Positions 18,509-26,743 of a DNA stretch of 64,000 nt are shown piece after piece; the stretch's first letter is position 1, and each line of letters starts with the position of its first letter. Made by a program: the position numbers and the translations under genes. The DNA is taken from positions 1,488,001 through 1,552,000 of the forward strand of contig NZ_CP098732.1 of assembly GCF_023824315.1 (NCBI RefSeq). Reading direction: 5' to 3'. Source of the DNA: Acinetobacter tibetensis (lineage in GTDB: Bacteria > Pseudomonadota > Gammaproteobacteria > Pseudomonadales > Moraxellaceae). The notes beneath the pieces were generated by a model. It made no database searches. It saw only the letters and a program-made list of their open reading frames with translations, and was not told where the DNA came from.

Positions 18509-18511
18509 CGA

Positions 18512-18976
18512 TTAAACAAATTTCTGGTCAGGCTCAACTTGCATAAAAGTGTGTAGAGCCTGACGCATGTTCATGGGAATCGGCGTACTTTTGCGCTGCT
18601 CTCGATCTACAAAAACATGAATAAATTGTCCCTGTGCCGCAGCTCTATTTTGATTGGCTTTAAAGATGGCCAAGTCATATTCCAAAGAACTGTTTCCCAT
18701 ACGTTTGATTGCCACACCGACTTCAATCACTTCGGGATAACAAAGCTCTTGTAAAAACTGACAAGATGAACTCACCACTAAGCCAATAATCGGTGAATGG
18801 TGTATATCAAAATGAGCTTTTTGAATCAGTAGCGCATTTGCTGCACTATCAAAAAAACTATAATAATTGACATTGTTTACATGCCCGTAAATATCATTAT
18901 CTGACCAACGTGTTTGTATGGGAAAAATAAAAGGATAATTTTCTTTAAGTTTGGCTTGGGGTTTCATTTTTTGCAT
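18512..18976 (-). CDS. Acyl-CoA thioesterase (4HBT hotdog family)
   Basis: 154-aa single hotdog-domain protein. The N-terminal signature TRWSDNDIYGHVNNVNYYSFFDSA includes the catalytic Asp of the 4-hydroxybenzoyl-CoA/YbgC-type thioesterases (RWSD.D..GHVNN..Y..). It hydrolyses acyl-CoA thioesters; chain-length preference unknown. It follows the alcohol dehydrogenase gene by 20 bp on the same strand, so the two are probably co-transcribed. It converges tail-to-tail on dnaX with only 3 bp between the stops. Confidence 0.88.
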   Translation of the reverse strand: MQKMKPQAKLKENYPFIFPIQTRWSDNDIYGHVNNVNYYSFFDSAANALLIQKAHFDIHHSPIIGLVVSSSCQFLQELCYPEVIEVGVAIKRMGNSSLEYDLAIFKANQNRAAAQGQFIHVFVDREQRKSTPIPMNMRQALHTFMQVEPDQKFV

Positions 18977-18996
18977 GTCCTTTGCTAAGTTATAAA

Positions 18997-20157
18997 TTAA
19001 GCGTAAATCGCTTGGTAAATTTGTTCAGCATCATTCAGGCGCAGATCACGTGGATTATTTTGCAGTAGTCGGGTTTGTAACATAGCATCCTGTGCCAGTG
19101 CTGAAATGGCATTCTTTGGAACATTCAGTGCATTGAGCTTTAAAGTCAAACCACTTCGGTCTAAATGATTTTGCATATGATCGATAAATAAATCACATAA
19201 ACCATCGGTGCAACCTTTGCTATAAGGGTCTATCCATGTCATCAGTTCAGCATATAAATGCTTGGCATTCGGCGCATTGAACTTCAAGACTTCAGTTAAA
19301 ACCAAGGCATTACTGTGACCATGCGAAATGTGAAAATGTCCACCCAAAGGATAAGCCAGTGCATGTACGGCGCCTACTGGTGCATTAGCAAAAGCCTGAC
19401 CTGCAAACATCGAACCATTCAGCATATTCTGCCGTGCTTGTAGATTCGAACCATCTTCTAGTACCAGTTTTAAATTTTGATTGAGTAGCCTTAATGCTTG
19501 TTTTGCCAACATATCGGCATATAGGTTTTTTTTAATTTTTGAAGTATATGCTTCGATGGCATGCACCATGGCGTCAATACCTGTTGCTGCCGTAATATGC
19601 GCGGGTAAATTTTGGGTAAAAGTCGCATCTAAAATGGCTACATCCGCATACAGTACGGGTGAAACAATGCCCATTTTAGTGGTTTCACCTGTAGTCACAA
19701 TGGAAATTGGCGTGACTTCAGAGCCAGTACCCGCAGTTGTCGGAATTAAAATTAAGGGTAATCGAGGAGATTTTACGTTGTTGATCCCATAGAGTTCAGC
19801 CAATTTTTGCGACTGGTCTGGATGGGCTAAAATTGCAATGAGTTTTGCAACATCTAAAGAGCTACCTCCACCAAAGCCAATCACCGTATCAATTTTTTCT
19901 TGTTTTGCAAATTCTACTGCTGAATTGACAACGTGTTCGGGCGGATCAGCAATGACATCGGCATAAATCACATGTGCTAAAGATAGATGTTCTAAAATCT
20001 CTAAAATAGGGTGATGTAATTGTTGTTGAAGCATACCGTTATCTGTCACCAACAGCACTTTCTTACCACCTTGCTCAGTCAAGACTGTTGTGAGTTCTTG
20101 AATTGAGCCGAGACCAGAAATAATTCGGGAAACAGTTTGAAACTGAAAGTCATACAT
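18997..20157 (-). CDS. Iron-containing (group III) alcohol dehydrogenase
   Basis: 386-aa NAD(P)-dependent metal alcohol dehydrogenase. Visible motifs are the cofactor-binding GGGSSLDVAK, PTTAGTGSEVTPI and the metal-binding His region HALAYPLGGHFHISHGHSNAL. I place the start at the ATG at 20157, because GAAGGAA lies at good spacing upstream of it; an in-frame ATG at 20172 has no ribosome site. The substrate range of the family runs from short alcohols to lactaldehyde and 4-hydroxybutyrate. Linkage to a thioesterase hints at acyl or aldehyde metabolism. Confidence 0.9.
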   Translation of the reverse strand: MYDFQFQTVSRIISGLGSIQELTTVLTEQGGKKVLLVTDNGMLQQQLHHPILEILEHLSLAHVIYADVIADPPEHVVNSAVEFAKQEKIDTVIGFGGGSSLDVAKLIAILAHPDQSQKLAELYGINNVKSPRLPLILIPTTAGTGSEVTPISIVTTGETTKMGIVSPVLYADVAILDATFTQNLPAHITAATGIDAMVHAIEAYTSKIKKNLYADMLAKQALRLLNQNLKLVLEDGSNLQARQNMLNGSMFAGQAFANAPVGAVHALAYPLGGHFHISHGHSNALVLTEVLKFNAPNAKHLYAELMTWIDPYSKGCTDGLCDLFIDHMQNHLDRSGLTLKLNALNVPKNAISALAQDAMLQTRLLQNNPRDLRLNDAEQIYQAIYA

Positions 20158-20277
20158 TGGCAATTCCTTCATGCTTTATCAATATTTACGTGTTTTTGTT
20201 ATACAGTTTTAGTGGGATTCATCCTCCAAATAACTTAACATAAGACATTGCAAAATAAACGTTCTATTGAGGTGCTT

Positions 20278-20787
20278 ATGTCATCGCAAACGCCCTACAA
20301 GGTGTTATGTGTCTGTCTTGGAAATATCTGCCGTTCACCCACAGCAGAAGTGGTATTTAGACATTACTGTGATGCACATCAACTGAATATTGAGGTCGAT
20401 TCTGCTGGAACCAGCAATTATCATCCGAATAAGGCACCTGATTTAAGAAGCCAAAAACATGCCAAACATCGGGGGTATGATTTATCTGCTTTACGCGCAC
20501 GTCAGCTTAAGATTCAAGACTTTGTTGAATTTGATCTGATTTTGGCAATGGATTATGAAAATTTAGAAGATATTCAAGACCTCATGCAGCAGGCTCAATT
20601 GGTTTTAGGGCAGCATATGCTTCGCGCAAAGATTGCCCTGATGAGTCAGCATGATCAAAAATTCCTTCAACAAGCTGTGCCAGACCCTTATTATGGTGGC
20701 GATGATGGATTTGAGCGTGTACTTGATCAATGTGAATCAAGTAGTTTGGCTTGGGTTCAGGTACTTCAACAACAGATGAAAGGCTAG
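20278..20787 (+). CDS. Low-molecular-weight protein tyrosine phosphatase
   Basis: 169-aa phosphatase with the P-loop CLGNICRSP, i.e. CX5R with nucleophile C13 and R19, near the N-terminus, and the general acid Asp in VPDPYYGG near residue 140. The start ATG at 20278 is preceded by GAGGTG; an upstream frame extension has no ribosome site. Family members dephosphorylate tyrosine or arginine phosphates and are often linked to BY-kinases and capsule export. No capsule genes are seen here; instead it leads an operon with murB. It is more likely a cytosolic housekeeping member. Confidence 0.93.
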   Translation: MSSQTPYKVLCVCLGNICRSPTAEVVFRHYCDAHQLNIEVDSAGTSNYHPNKAPDLRSQKHAKHRGYDLSALRARQLKIQDFVEFDLILAMDYENLEDIQDLMQQAQLVLGQHMLRAKIALMSQHDQKFLQQAVPDPYYGGDDGFERVLDQCESSSLAWVQVLQQQMKG

Positions 20788-20800
20788 TTCAGGTTTTAGC

Positions 20801-21835
20801 ATGTATATTCAAAATAACGTTCAACTTAAGCCTTTTAACACCTTAAATTTGGGTTCGGTTGCATCACACTATGTAAAAATTGAAAATGAGCACATGTTGT
20901 TGCAAGCCTTGTCTTATGCAGAACAACAGCAGCTCAATGTTTTAATTTTATCAGGTGGGAGCAATATGCTTTTACCTGAGCATATTCACGCTTTGGTTAT
21001 CCATATGGATATTCAAGGGATTGAAACGTTAAATGAAGATGATCAGACCAAGACGCTCGCCGTTGGTGCAGGTCAAGTATGGCATGATTTTGTGCTATGG
21101 ACGACTGAACAGCATTTATATGGTCTGCAAAATTTAGCTTTAATCCCAGGTTTAGTTGGGGCATCACCTGTACAAAATATTGGTGCTTATGGTGTAGAAG
21201 TCGGTGAGTTTATTCAGGCTGTACGGGTTTATGACCGCGTAATACAGCAATTTACTGAAATTCTAGCTCCAGATTGTCAATTTGCTTATCGACACAGTAT
21301 TTTTAAAGATGAACCTGAGCGTTATGTTATTACTCAAGTGATTTTTCAGCTTTTGAAACATGCAGATTTGAAGCTGAGCTATGGCGATTTAAAACAAGCC
21401 GTGGGCGAAGACTTGAGTGCAGAAAATCTACAAAATCAAGTCATTCAAATTCGTCAAAGTAAATTGCCAGACCCGAAAGAATATCCGAATGCGGGCAGTT
21501 TCTTTAAAAATCCTGTGATCTCTGCACAATGTTTTGACCAAATAAATACGAAATTCCCTCAATTGCCCCATTACCCTCAAGCAAATGGTCAGATTAAAAT
21601 TGCTGCAGGCTGGTTAATTGATCAGGCGGGTTGGAAAGGTAAGCGTTTAGGCATGGTTGGTATGTTTGCAAAACAGGCATTGGTTTTGGTGAACTATGAA
21701 AATGCTACTTTGCTGGATGTGCAGGCGACTTATCGTGCAGTTCAGCAAGCTGTGTCGAATAAGTTCAATATCAACTTAGAACCAGAACCTGTTTTATTTA
21801 ATGCAGTTGGTTTAATTCAATCACACGTGGAATAA
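20801..21835 (+). CDS. murB: UDP-N-acetylenolpyruvoylglucosamine reductase
   Basis: FAD- and NADPH-dependent enzyme of peptidoglycan precursor synthesis; it reduces UDP-GlcNAc-enolpyruvate to UDP-MurNAc. It is 344 aa, as in E. coli type I MurB. Motifs: FAD-binding [27 protein letters not shown], and the catalytic Ser in [11 protein letters not shown], plus [12 protein letters not shown] near the C-terminus. The type I insertion is consistent with the tyrosine loop YRHSIFK. It sits 13 bp after the phosphatase gene and 3 bp before the DUF218 gene, so these form one operon. Confidence 0.97.
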   Translation: MYIQNNVQLKPFNTLNLGSVASHYVKIENEHMLLQALSYAEQQQLNVLILSGGSNMLLPEHIHALVIHMDIQGIETLNEDDQTKTLAVGAGQVWHDFVLWTTEQHLYGLQNLALIPGLVGASPVQNIGAYGVEVGEFIQAVRVYDRVIQQFTEILAPDCQFAYRHSIFKDEPERYVITQVIFQLLKHADLKLSYGDLKQAVGEDLSAENLQNQVIQIRQSKLPDPKEYPNAGSFFKNPVISAQCFDQINTKFPQLPHYPQANGQIKIAAGWLIDQAGWKGKRLGMVGMFAKQALVLVNYENATLLDVQATYRAVQQAVSNKFNINLEPEPVLFNAVGLIQSHVE

Positions 21836-21838
21836 TGA

Positions 21839-22960
21839 ATGGTTAAAACGCATTGGATGGTTCGTATTGTACAAATTGCAGCTTTGCTTTTTGTACTTTT
21901 GGGCTGCCTGATGATTTTCATCTATTCACCATTTTATTCAAAATTGGTGGTCAAAGCATTAAATACCTTTGTTCCTGTGGAAGTGAATGAAGTGGCTGCG
22001 AAAAGTCAAAAAATGGCAGCGCTGAGTGAAGCTGAGAATCTTGAACCAGGTTCTAATTTATGGATTGCACGTCAAGCGTATCTTAAATTGATGGAACAAG
22101 AAATTCAGCAAAACAATTCTGAAAATCTACCGCAAATTCAAGCACGTTACAAAGCCTTGCAAGATTTAATTAATAAAGAGCAGCAAGAACAACACGAAGA
22201 GGAAGAACGACCTCAAGTTCCGCTTTTGGCAGATCCTAAGCAAGCCGCATCAGCGCCTGAAGATCCAACACAAAATGTAAAAGATTTATTAGAGTTAGAC
22301 AGCAAAGAAAATAAAGCCTTGATGGAAAAGTATCTGGATTTTCTACAGATACATGAAGTAAAACCTGTAGTTGAAAGTGTTGATGCACGGCAGATTGAAA
22401 AAGATATTGCCCAAATTAAAGAACAGAATGAAACACCGAAAGGGGCTTTATCACAACCTTATGCGATTGTGGTGTTAGGTGGTGGTTTAACTTTGGACAA
22501 AAATAGAAAAGATATAGTTGTGAATGACTATACAAAATTAAGACTAGAGAAAACTCTAGCGGTAGAAAAAGTATATAACTTACCGATTGTACTGAGTGGA
22601 GTAGAAGCTCCTTATATGCAGCGTTGGTTAAAAGAGCGTGGTGTCGATGCAAAACTATTAGAAAATAGAAGTATGAATACCTGTGAAAATTCACGCTTTA
22701 GCTCGCTATTATTACAAAAGAAAGGAGGAGCACCAACCGTGATTCTCATTACTGATCAATATCATATGCCTAGAACGCGCCGTTTATTTGCTTTAAATGG
22801 AATTGAGACTGTGCCTATTGAGGCACCAATGCCAACACAATTAACTGCTTGGCAGCCTAGCCAACAAAACTATGATCATAGCCGCCGCGCAAATTATGAA
22901 ATGTTGGCGACCATTCGCGATATGTTATTCGGCTCAAGTGATTGCCGAGAGGTACCTTAA
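21839..22960 (+). CDS. YdcF/SanA-like DUF218 membrane protein
   Basis: 373-aa protein with one N-terminal membrane segment (about residues 8-30), then a Gln/Glu-rich, probably coiled periplasmic stretch (about 50-195), and a C-terminal DUF218 domain. Domain motifs: AIVVLGGGLT, LPIVLSGV, NTCENSRFSS and LITDQYHMPRTRRLF. DUF218 proteins such as SanA and ElyC affect envelope integrity and lipid-carrier use in peptidoglycan synthesis. Placement directly after murB (3-bp gap) supports a cell-wall role. The long coiled insertion between membrane anchor and domain is larger than in YdcF. Confidence 0.8.
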   Translation: MVKTHWMVRIVQIAALLFVLLGCLMIFIYSPFYSKLVVKALNTFVPVEVNEVAAKSQKMAALSEAENLEPGSNLWIARQAYLKLMEQEIQQNNSENLPQIQARYKALQDLINKEQQEQHEEEERPQVPLLADPKQAASAPEDPTQNVKDLLELDSKENKALMEKYLDFLQIHEVKPVVESVDARQIEKDIAQIKEQNETPKGALSQPYAIVVLGGGLTLDKNRKDIVVNDYTKLRLEKTLAVEKVYNLPIVLSGVEAPYMQRWLKERGVDAKLLENRSMNTCENSRFSSLLLQKKGGAPTVILITDQYHMPRTRRLFALNGIETVPIEAPMPTQLTAWQPSQQNYDHSRRANYEMLATIRDMLFGSSDCREVP

Positions 22961-24003
22961 TGCCTGAAATTCCATTTTTAAATCCAAGTATACTGAAACA
23001 ATTAGATTTACCTGTACCTAATCGAGACACGACGCCACAGGTTTTAAGTCCATTAAATTTGAATCATGCATTTTCACCATCGGTTGAATTACAAGCTTAT
23101 CGTAAGTTGTACGGCCTGCATCTGCTGGACTGTGAGCATTGGCAAGGTTTTGTGCAAATGCCTTTGTTTAAATTGCATGTGCAAGTGTTTCAACCTAAAC
23201 CGAATACGGAAGGAAAGATTGTCATAAAAGGAACAGTATTCCTTTTGCATGGCTATTTAGAACACAGCGGAATTTATCAGCCAATTATCCGTGAACTGCT
23301 TGAACAAGGTTTTAGTGTACTTACATATGACCTCCCAGGTCATGGATTGAGTGATGGTTCGCCTGCGAGTATTCAAGATTTTGATCATTATCAGCGTGTT
23401 TTACATGCGGTATATCAATATGTGAAAAATGCTTCGCAGCTTCCTAAACCATGGTTAGGGATTGGACAAAGTACGGGTGGTGCAATCCTTATGCATCATT
23501 TACTTGAGTTTGCCGAGCGCCGTGAAAATCCATATGTAGAGCGTGTTCTATTATTGTCACCTTTAATTCGACCTGCTAAATCGGCTTGGTGGCACAACTC
23601 TGTCGGTTTGGGTATTATTCGTCGGATTAAGCGTCAAGTTCCGAGACATTTCCGTCGTAATAATCATAACCCTGAATTTTTAAGATTTGTTCGTTTAAAA
23701 GATCCTTTGCAACCTCGTATGATGGGTATGGACTGGATTTTGGCAATGTCGAAGTGGATGCAGCAGATGGAAGAGCGCCCCTCTTGTCGTATACCTGTCT
23801 GGTTGGCTCAAGGTGCATTAGACCAAACCGTAGACTGGCGTTATAACATTGAATTTATCCGTCGGAAATTTCGATTGCAAACCCTGTTGATGTTAGAAGA
23901 AGGGTCACATCAATTAATTAATGAACGGGCTGATATTCGTGCTGCTTTAACAGGTCTAATCCCTGCTTTTTTACATGCGCATAGCACAGGCGAGTATTAT
24001 TAA
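22960..24003 (+). CDS. Alpha/beta hydrolase, monoacylglycerol lipase/lysophospholipase-like
   Basis: 347-aa serine hydrolase (Hydrolase_4 type). The start ATG at 22960 overlaps the preceding stop as TAATG, giving translational coupling. Motifs: LHGYLEHSG near residue 90, nucleophile elbow GQSTGG, Asp in QGALDQTVDW and His in EEGSHQLINE. It resembles PldB-type lysophospholipases, which recycle phospholipid breakdown products. No signal peptide, so cytosolic or peripheral membrane. It is the last gene of the phosphatase-murB-DUF218 operon; a hairpin follows at 24028. Confidence 0.85.
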   Translation: MPEIPFLNPSILKQLDLPVPNRDTTPQVLSPLNLNHAFSPSVELQAYRKLYGLHLLDCEHWQGFVQMPLFKLHVQVFQPKPNTEGKIVIKGTVFLLHGYLEHSGIYQPIIRELLEQGFSVLTYDLPGHGLSDGSPASIQDFDHYQRVLHAVYQYVKNASQLPKPWLGIGQSTGGAILMHHLLEFAERRENPYVERVLLLSPLIRPAKSAWWHNSVGLGIIRRIKRQVPRHFRRNNHNPEFLRFVRLKDPLQPRMMGMDWILAMSKWMQQMEERPSCRIPVWLAQGALDQTVDWRYNIEFIRRKFRLQTLLMLEEGSHQLINERADIRAALTGLIPAFLHAHSTGEYY

Positions 24004-24027
24004 AATTATTTTTGAAATTCATGCTTA

Positions 24028-24063
24028 AAATGGACTCGGTTAAAAGCTTAGCCAAGTCCATTT
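24028..24063. terminator. Bidirectional terminator
   Basis: AAATGGACT...AGTCCATTT between two convergent genes; the loop includes a short GG/CC pair. Confidence 0.7.
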
Positions 24064-24067
24064 ACAG

Positions 24068-25738
24068 TTAGAAATATTCTTTTTTTGCCATATTCCACAT
24101 ACGGAAATAAAAGTTTTCCTGATCTTTATTTTCGCAGTTTAGAAGTTCACCGTCTTTTAACCAAAAATGCAATTGAGCATAGTTTTTAATTTCACGGTCA
24201 TTAATTCGTTGTGCTAAATGGTGGGCTTTAATATCTGAAGGGTGGCGTAGACCTGCCGCAGCAATCATTTCGGATAGGGCGTGTAGAGTATTTTTGTGAA
24301 AGTGAAAAACACGTTCACCTTTTGTAGGCACATGTATTGCCTTTTGGCGGTCTTGATCTTGCGTTGCAACACCGACGGGACACTGGTTGGTGTGACAACT
24401 CTGTGCTTGAATACAGCCAATTGCGAACATAAAACCACGTGCTGAGTTAACCCAATCGGCACCAATTGCCATTGTGCTTGCAATATCAAAAGCACTGATG
24501 ATTTTCCCACTGGCGCCAATCTTGATCTGTTTTCTTAATCCAGCACCAACTAAGGTATTGTGTACGAATAGTACGCCTTCACGGAGCGGTGTTCCCATAT
24601 GATTGATCAATTCAATCGGTGCAGCCCCAGTCCCACCTTCGGAACCATCGACTACAATAAAGTCAGGGAGTATTTGCGTATGCAGCATCGCTTTGACTAT
24701 CCCCATAAACTGCCAAGGTTGACCGATACACAGTTTGAATCCTACGGGTTTTCCGCCAGAGAGTTCACGTAATTTTTGAATAAACTGTAGCATTTCAATA
24801 GGTGTATTGAAGGCTGAGTGCTTAGACGGAGAAATACAATCACGATCACGTGGAATACCACGGATTTGCGCAATTTCCGCAGAGATTTTATCTTTAGGGA
24901 GGATGCCGCCGTGTCCTGGTTTGGCACCTTGTGACAGCTTAATCTCAATCATTTTAATTTGGGGAAGAACCGCCTGCTGTGCAAACTTTACAGGATCGAA
25001 AGTACCATCTTCCGTGCGACACCCAAAGTATCCACTGCCCAGTTCCCAGACAATATCACCACCATATTCTAAGTGGTAAGGACTGAGACTACCTTCACCA
25101 GTATCGTGGTAAAAGTTGCCCAATTGTGCTCCTTTGTTTAATGCACGAATGGCATTAGCACTTAAACTACCAAAGCTCATGGCAGAAATATTCATGATAG
25201 AAGCATTATAGGGTTGAGTACATTGTGAACTCCCGATTTGAATGCGGAATGTAGAAGGGTCGGCAGGGGGACAAGGTTGAATGGAGTGCGTCATAAAGCG
25301 ATAGTCTTGCTGATACACGTCGATGATGGAACCAAATGGTTTATCTGAATTTTCATTCTTGGCGCGTTGATAGACTAAGCTGCGTTGCATTCTTGAAAAA
25401 GGTAAAGCATCTTCATCGGATTCAATGAAATATTGTCGAATTTCTGGTCGGAACTCTTCAAATAAGAAGCGAAAATGTCCCATGATCGGGTAGTTTTTTA
25501 AAATTGAGTGCCGATTCTGTAATAAATCATATAAGCCGACAATGCTTAGGACAGTACTCACCAACCACAATACGTTGAGGGTCGTATCGGAGAGGAAATA
25601 ATAAATATAATGAGGAGCATAATTGAGTCTAAACCAAGTGATGCTAAGTGTGATAAAAATAAAAGTGAACCAAACAGAATGACGCGAGAAAAAAGTGTTC
25701 AGTAATTTGTGGCGTACAATTTGTGCTGGATTCGGCAT
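24068..25738 (-). CDS. Membrane-anchored FMN-binding glutamate synthase-like protein
   Basis: 556-aa protein with two predicted N-terminal membrane helices (about residues 15-33 and 38-60). The rest matches the FMN-binding central domain of glutamate synthase large subunits (PF01645): SAMSFGSLSANAIRALN, GAKPGHGGILP, VDGSEGGTGAAP, GASGKIISAFD and a Cys-rich segment CIQAQSCHTNQCPVGVATQD, which could ligate a 3Fe-4S cluster. It lacks the glutaminase domain, so it is not a complete GOGAT. Reaction unknown; members are annotated only as oxidoreductase-like. It appears monocistronic. Confidence 0.85.
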   Translation of the reverse strand: MPNPAQIVRHKLLNTFFSRHSVWFTFIFITLSITWFRLNYAPHYIYYFLSDTTLNVLWLVSTVLSIVGLYDLLQNRHSILKNYPIMGHFRFLFEEFRPEIRQYFIESDEDALPFSRMQRSLVYQRAKNENSDKPFGSIIDVYQQDYRFMTHSIQPCPPADPSTFRIQIGSSQCTQPYNASIMNISAMSFGSLSANAIRALNKGAQLGNFYHDTGEGSLSPYHLEYGGDIVWELGSGYFGCRTEDGTFDPVKFAQQAVLPQIKMIEIKLSQGAKPGHGGILPKDKISAEIAQIRGIPRDRDCISPSKHSAFNTPIEMLQFIQKLRELSGGKPVGFKLCIGQPWQFMGIVKAMLHTQILPDFIVVDGSEGGTGAAPIELINHMGTPLREGVLFVHNTLVGAGLRKQIKIGASGKIISAFDIASTMAIGADWVNSARGFMFAIGCIQAQSCHTNQCPVGVATQDQDRQKAIHVPTKGERVFHFHKNTLHALSEMIAAAGLRHPSDIKAHHLAQRINDREIKNYAQLHFWLKDGELLNCENKDQENFYFRMWNMAKKEYF

Positions 25739-26053
25739 AGTTATAATTCATCCTTGTACCTGAAGTTTATTTCATTTCACAATGCCAAGATTTGATGATG
25801 AGTACAAGTAACTATTTGTGTTAGAAGTTCACTCATAAATCATTAAAAAAAGTCGAGTGGCTTACATAACAATCATGTTTATTTTCATTTAATTTATGCG
25901 AATAAGCAGTTTTTTTGTGTAAAAAGTAAGCGATGAGTGTATCTTAGGAGAATAGTATTAAATTGAAGGAGAAAGCTTTAATTTACCCAAATATAGGGAT
26001 ATGAGTCATCTTAAAAATTTGAGTATAGTACATACCAAAAAATGGGGTGTTAC
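25739..26053. other. 315-bp intergenic region, divergent promoters
   Basis: AT-rich divergent spacer between the glutamate synthase-like gene and the response regulator. It should contain promoters for both. No gene or clear RNA is seen. Confidence 0.5.
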
Positions 26054-26743
26054 ATGAGCAATGATGAAACAATGTTGCCAGTACCAGTAGTTATTCTGGA
26101 AGATGAACCAATTATACAGAACCGTCTAAGAAGAATTCTAACTGAACTGGGATATGAAAATGAGACATTACATTTTGTCTCTAATCTTAAAGAAGCATTT
26201 GAAAAAATAGAGGAAATTCCGGTCTCATTGGCTTTGGTAGACTTGGGTTTGCCAGATGGAAATGGCGTGGAGTTTATTGAGAAGTTACGCGAAAGAGATT
26301 CGAGCGCCTTAATTCTGGTTATTTCAGCATGGAGTACACAGTCAAGCTTATTCTCTGCCATTAAGGCAGGTGCAACGGGTTATGTGTTAAAAGAGCGTGA
26401 TGACGCTGAAGTCTTGTTAGCGATCCGTAGTATTTTGCGTGGTGGTGCGCCAATTGACCCTTTTATTGCTCGTGAGATTTTGAACCAAATTGCGGTACAA
26501 GAAAACGCACATGATAAAAGTCAACAACAGGAAGCTTTACCATCCGATATGGAAGCATTGACCAATCGTGAAAAGGAAATTTTGGATTTGGTGGCGCAAG
26601 GTTTAAGTAATCGGGAAATCTCTGAACAATTATTTGTTTCGCGTTATACGGTAGAAAGTCATATTAAGCATATTTATCGGAAACTTTCTGTTTCAAAAAG
26701 GACGAAAGCTGTAAGTGCAGCGAGAACTTTAGGGATTATATGA
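26054..26743 (+). CDS. NarL/FixJ-type response regulator
   Basis: 229-aa two-domain regulator. Receiver domain at residues ~10-125: acidic pair in ILEDEP, phospho-acceptor D63 in LALVDLGLPDG, Ser in VISAW and Lys in YVLKERDD. LuxR-type HTH at ~165-225: LTNREKEILDLVAQG...VSRYTVESHIKHIYRKL. The ATG at 26054 follows GGGGTG and is preferred over an ATG 12 bp upstream. The stop overlaps the next gene as ATGA, so regulator and kinase are translationally coupled. The target genes are unknown; the divergent glutamate-synthase-like gene is one candidate. Confidence 0.93.
   Translation: MSNDETMLPVPVVILEDEPIIQNRLRRILTELGYENETLHFVSNLKEAFEKIEEIPVSLALVDLGLPDGNGVEFIEKLRERDSSALILVISAWSTQSSLFSAIKAGATGYVLKERDDAEVLLAIRSILRGGAPIDPFIAREILNQIAVQENAHDKSQQQEALPSDMEALTNREKEILDLVAQGLSNREISEQLFVSRYTVESHIKHIYRKLSVSKRTKAVSAARTLGII

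Noticed and set aside
26050..26361. 103-aa frame opposite the response regulator gene
   Set aside because: It is antisense to a strongly supported gene and has no family features; it is a shadow of the codon pattern.
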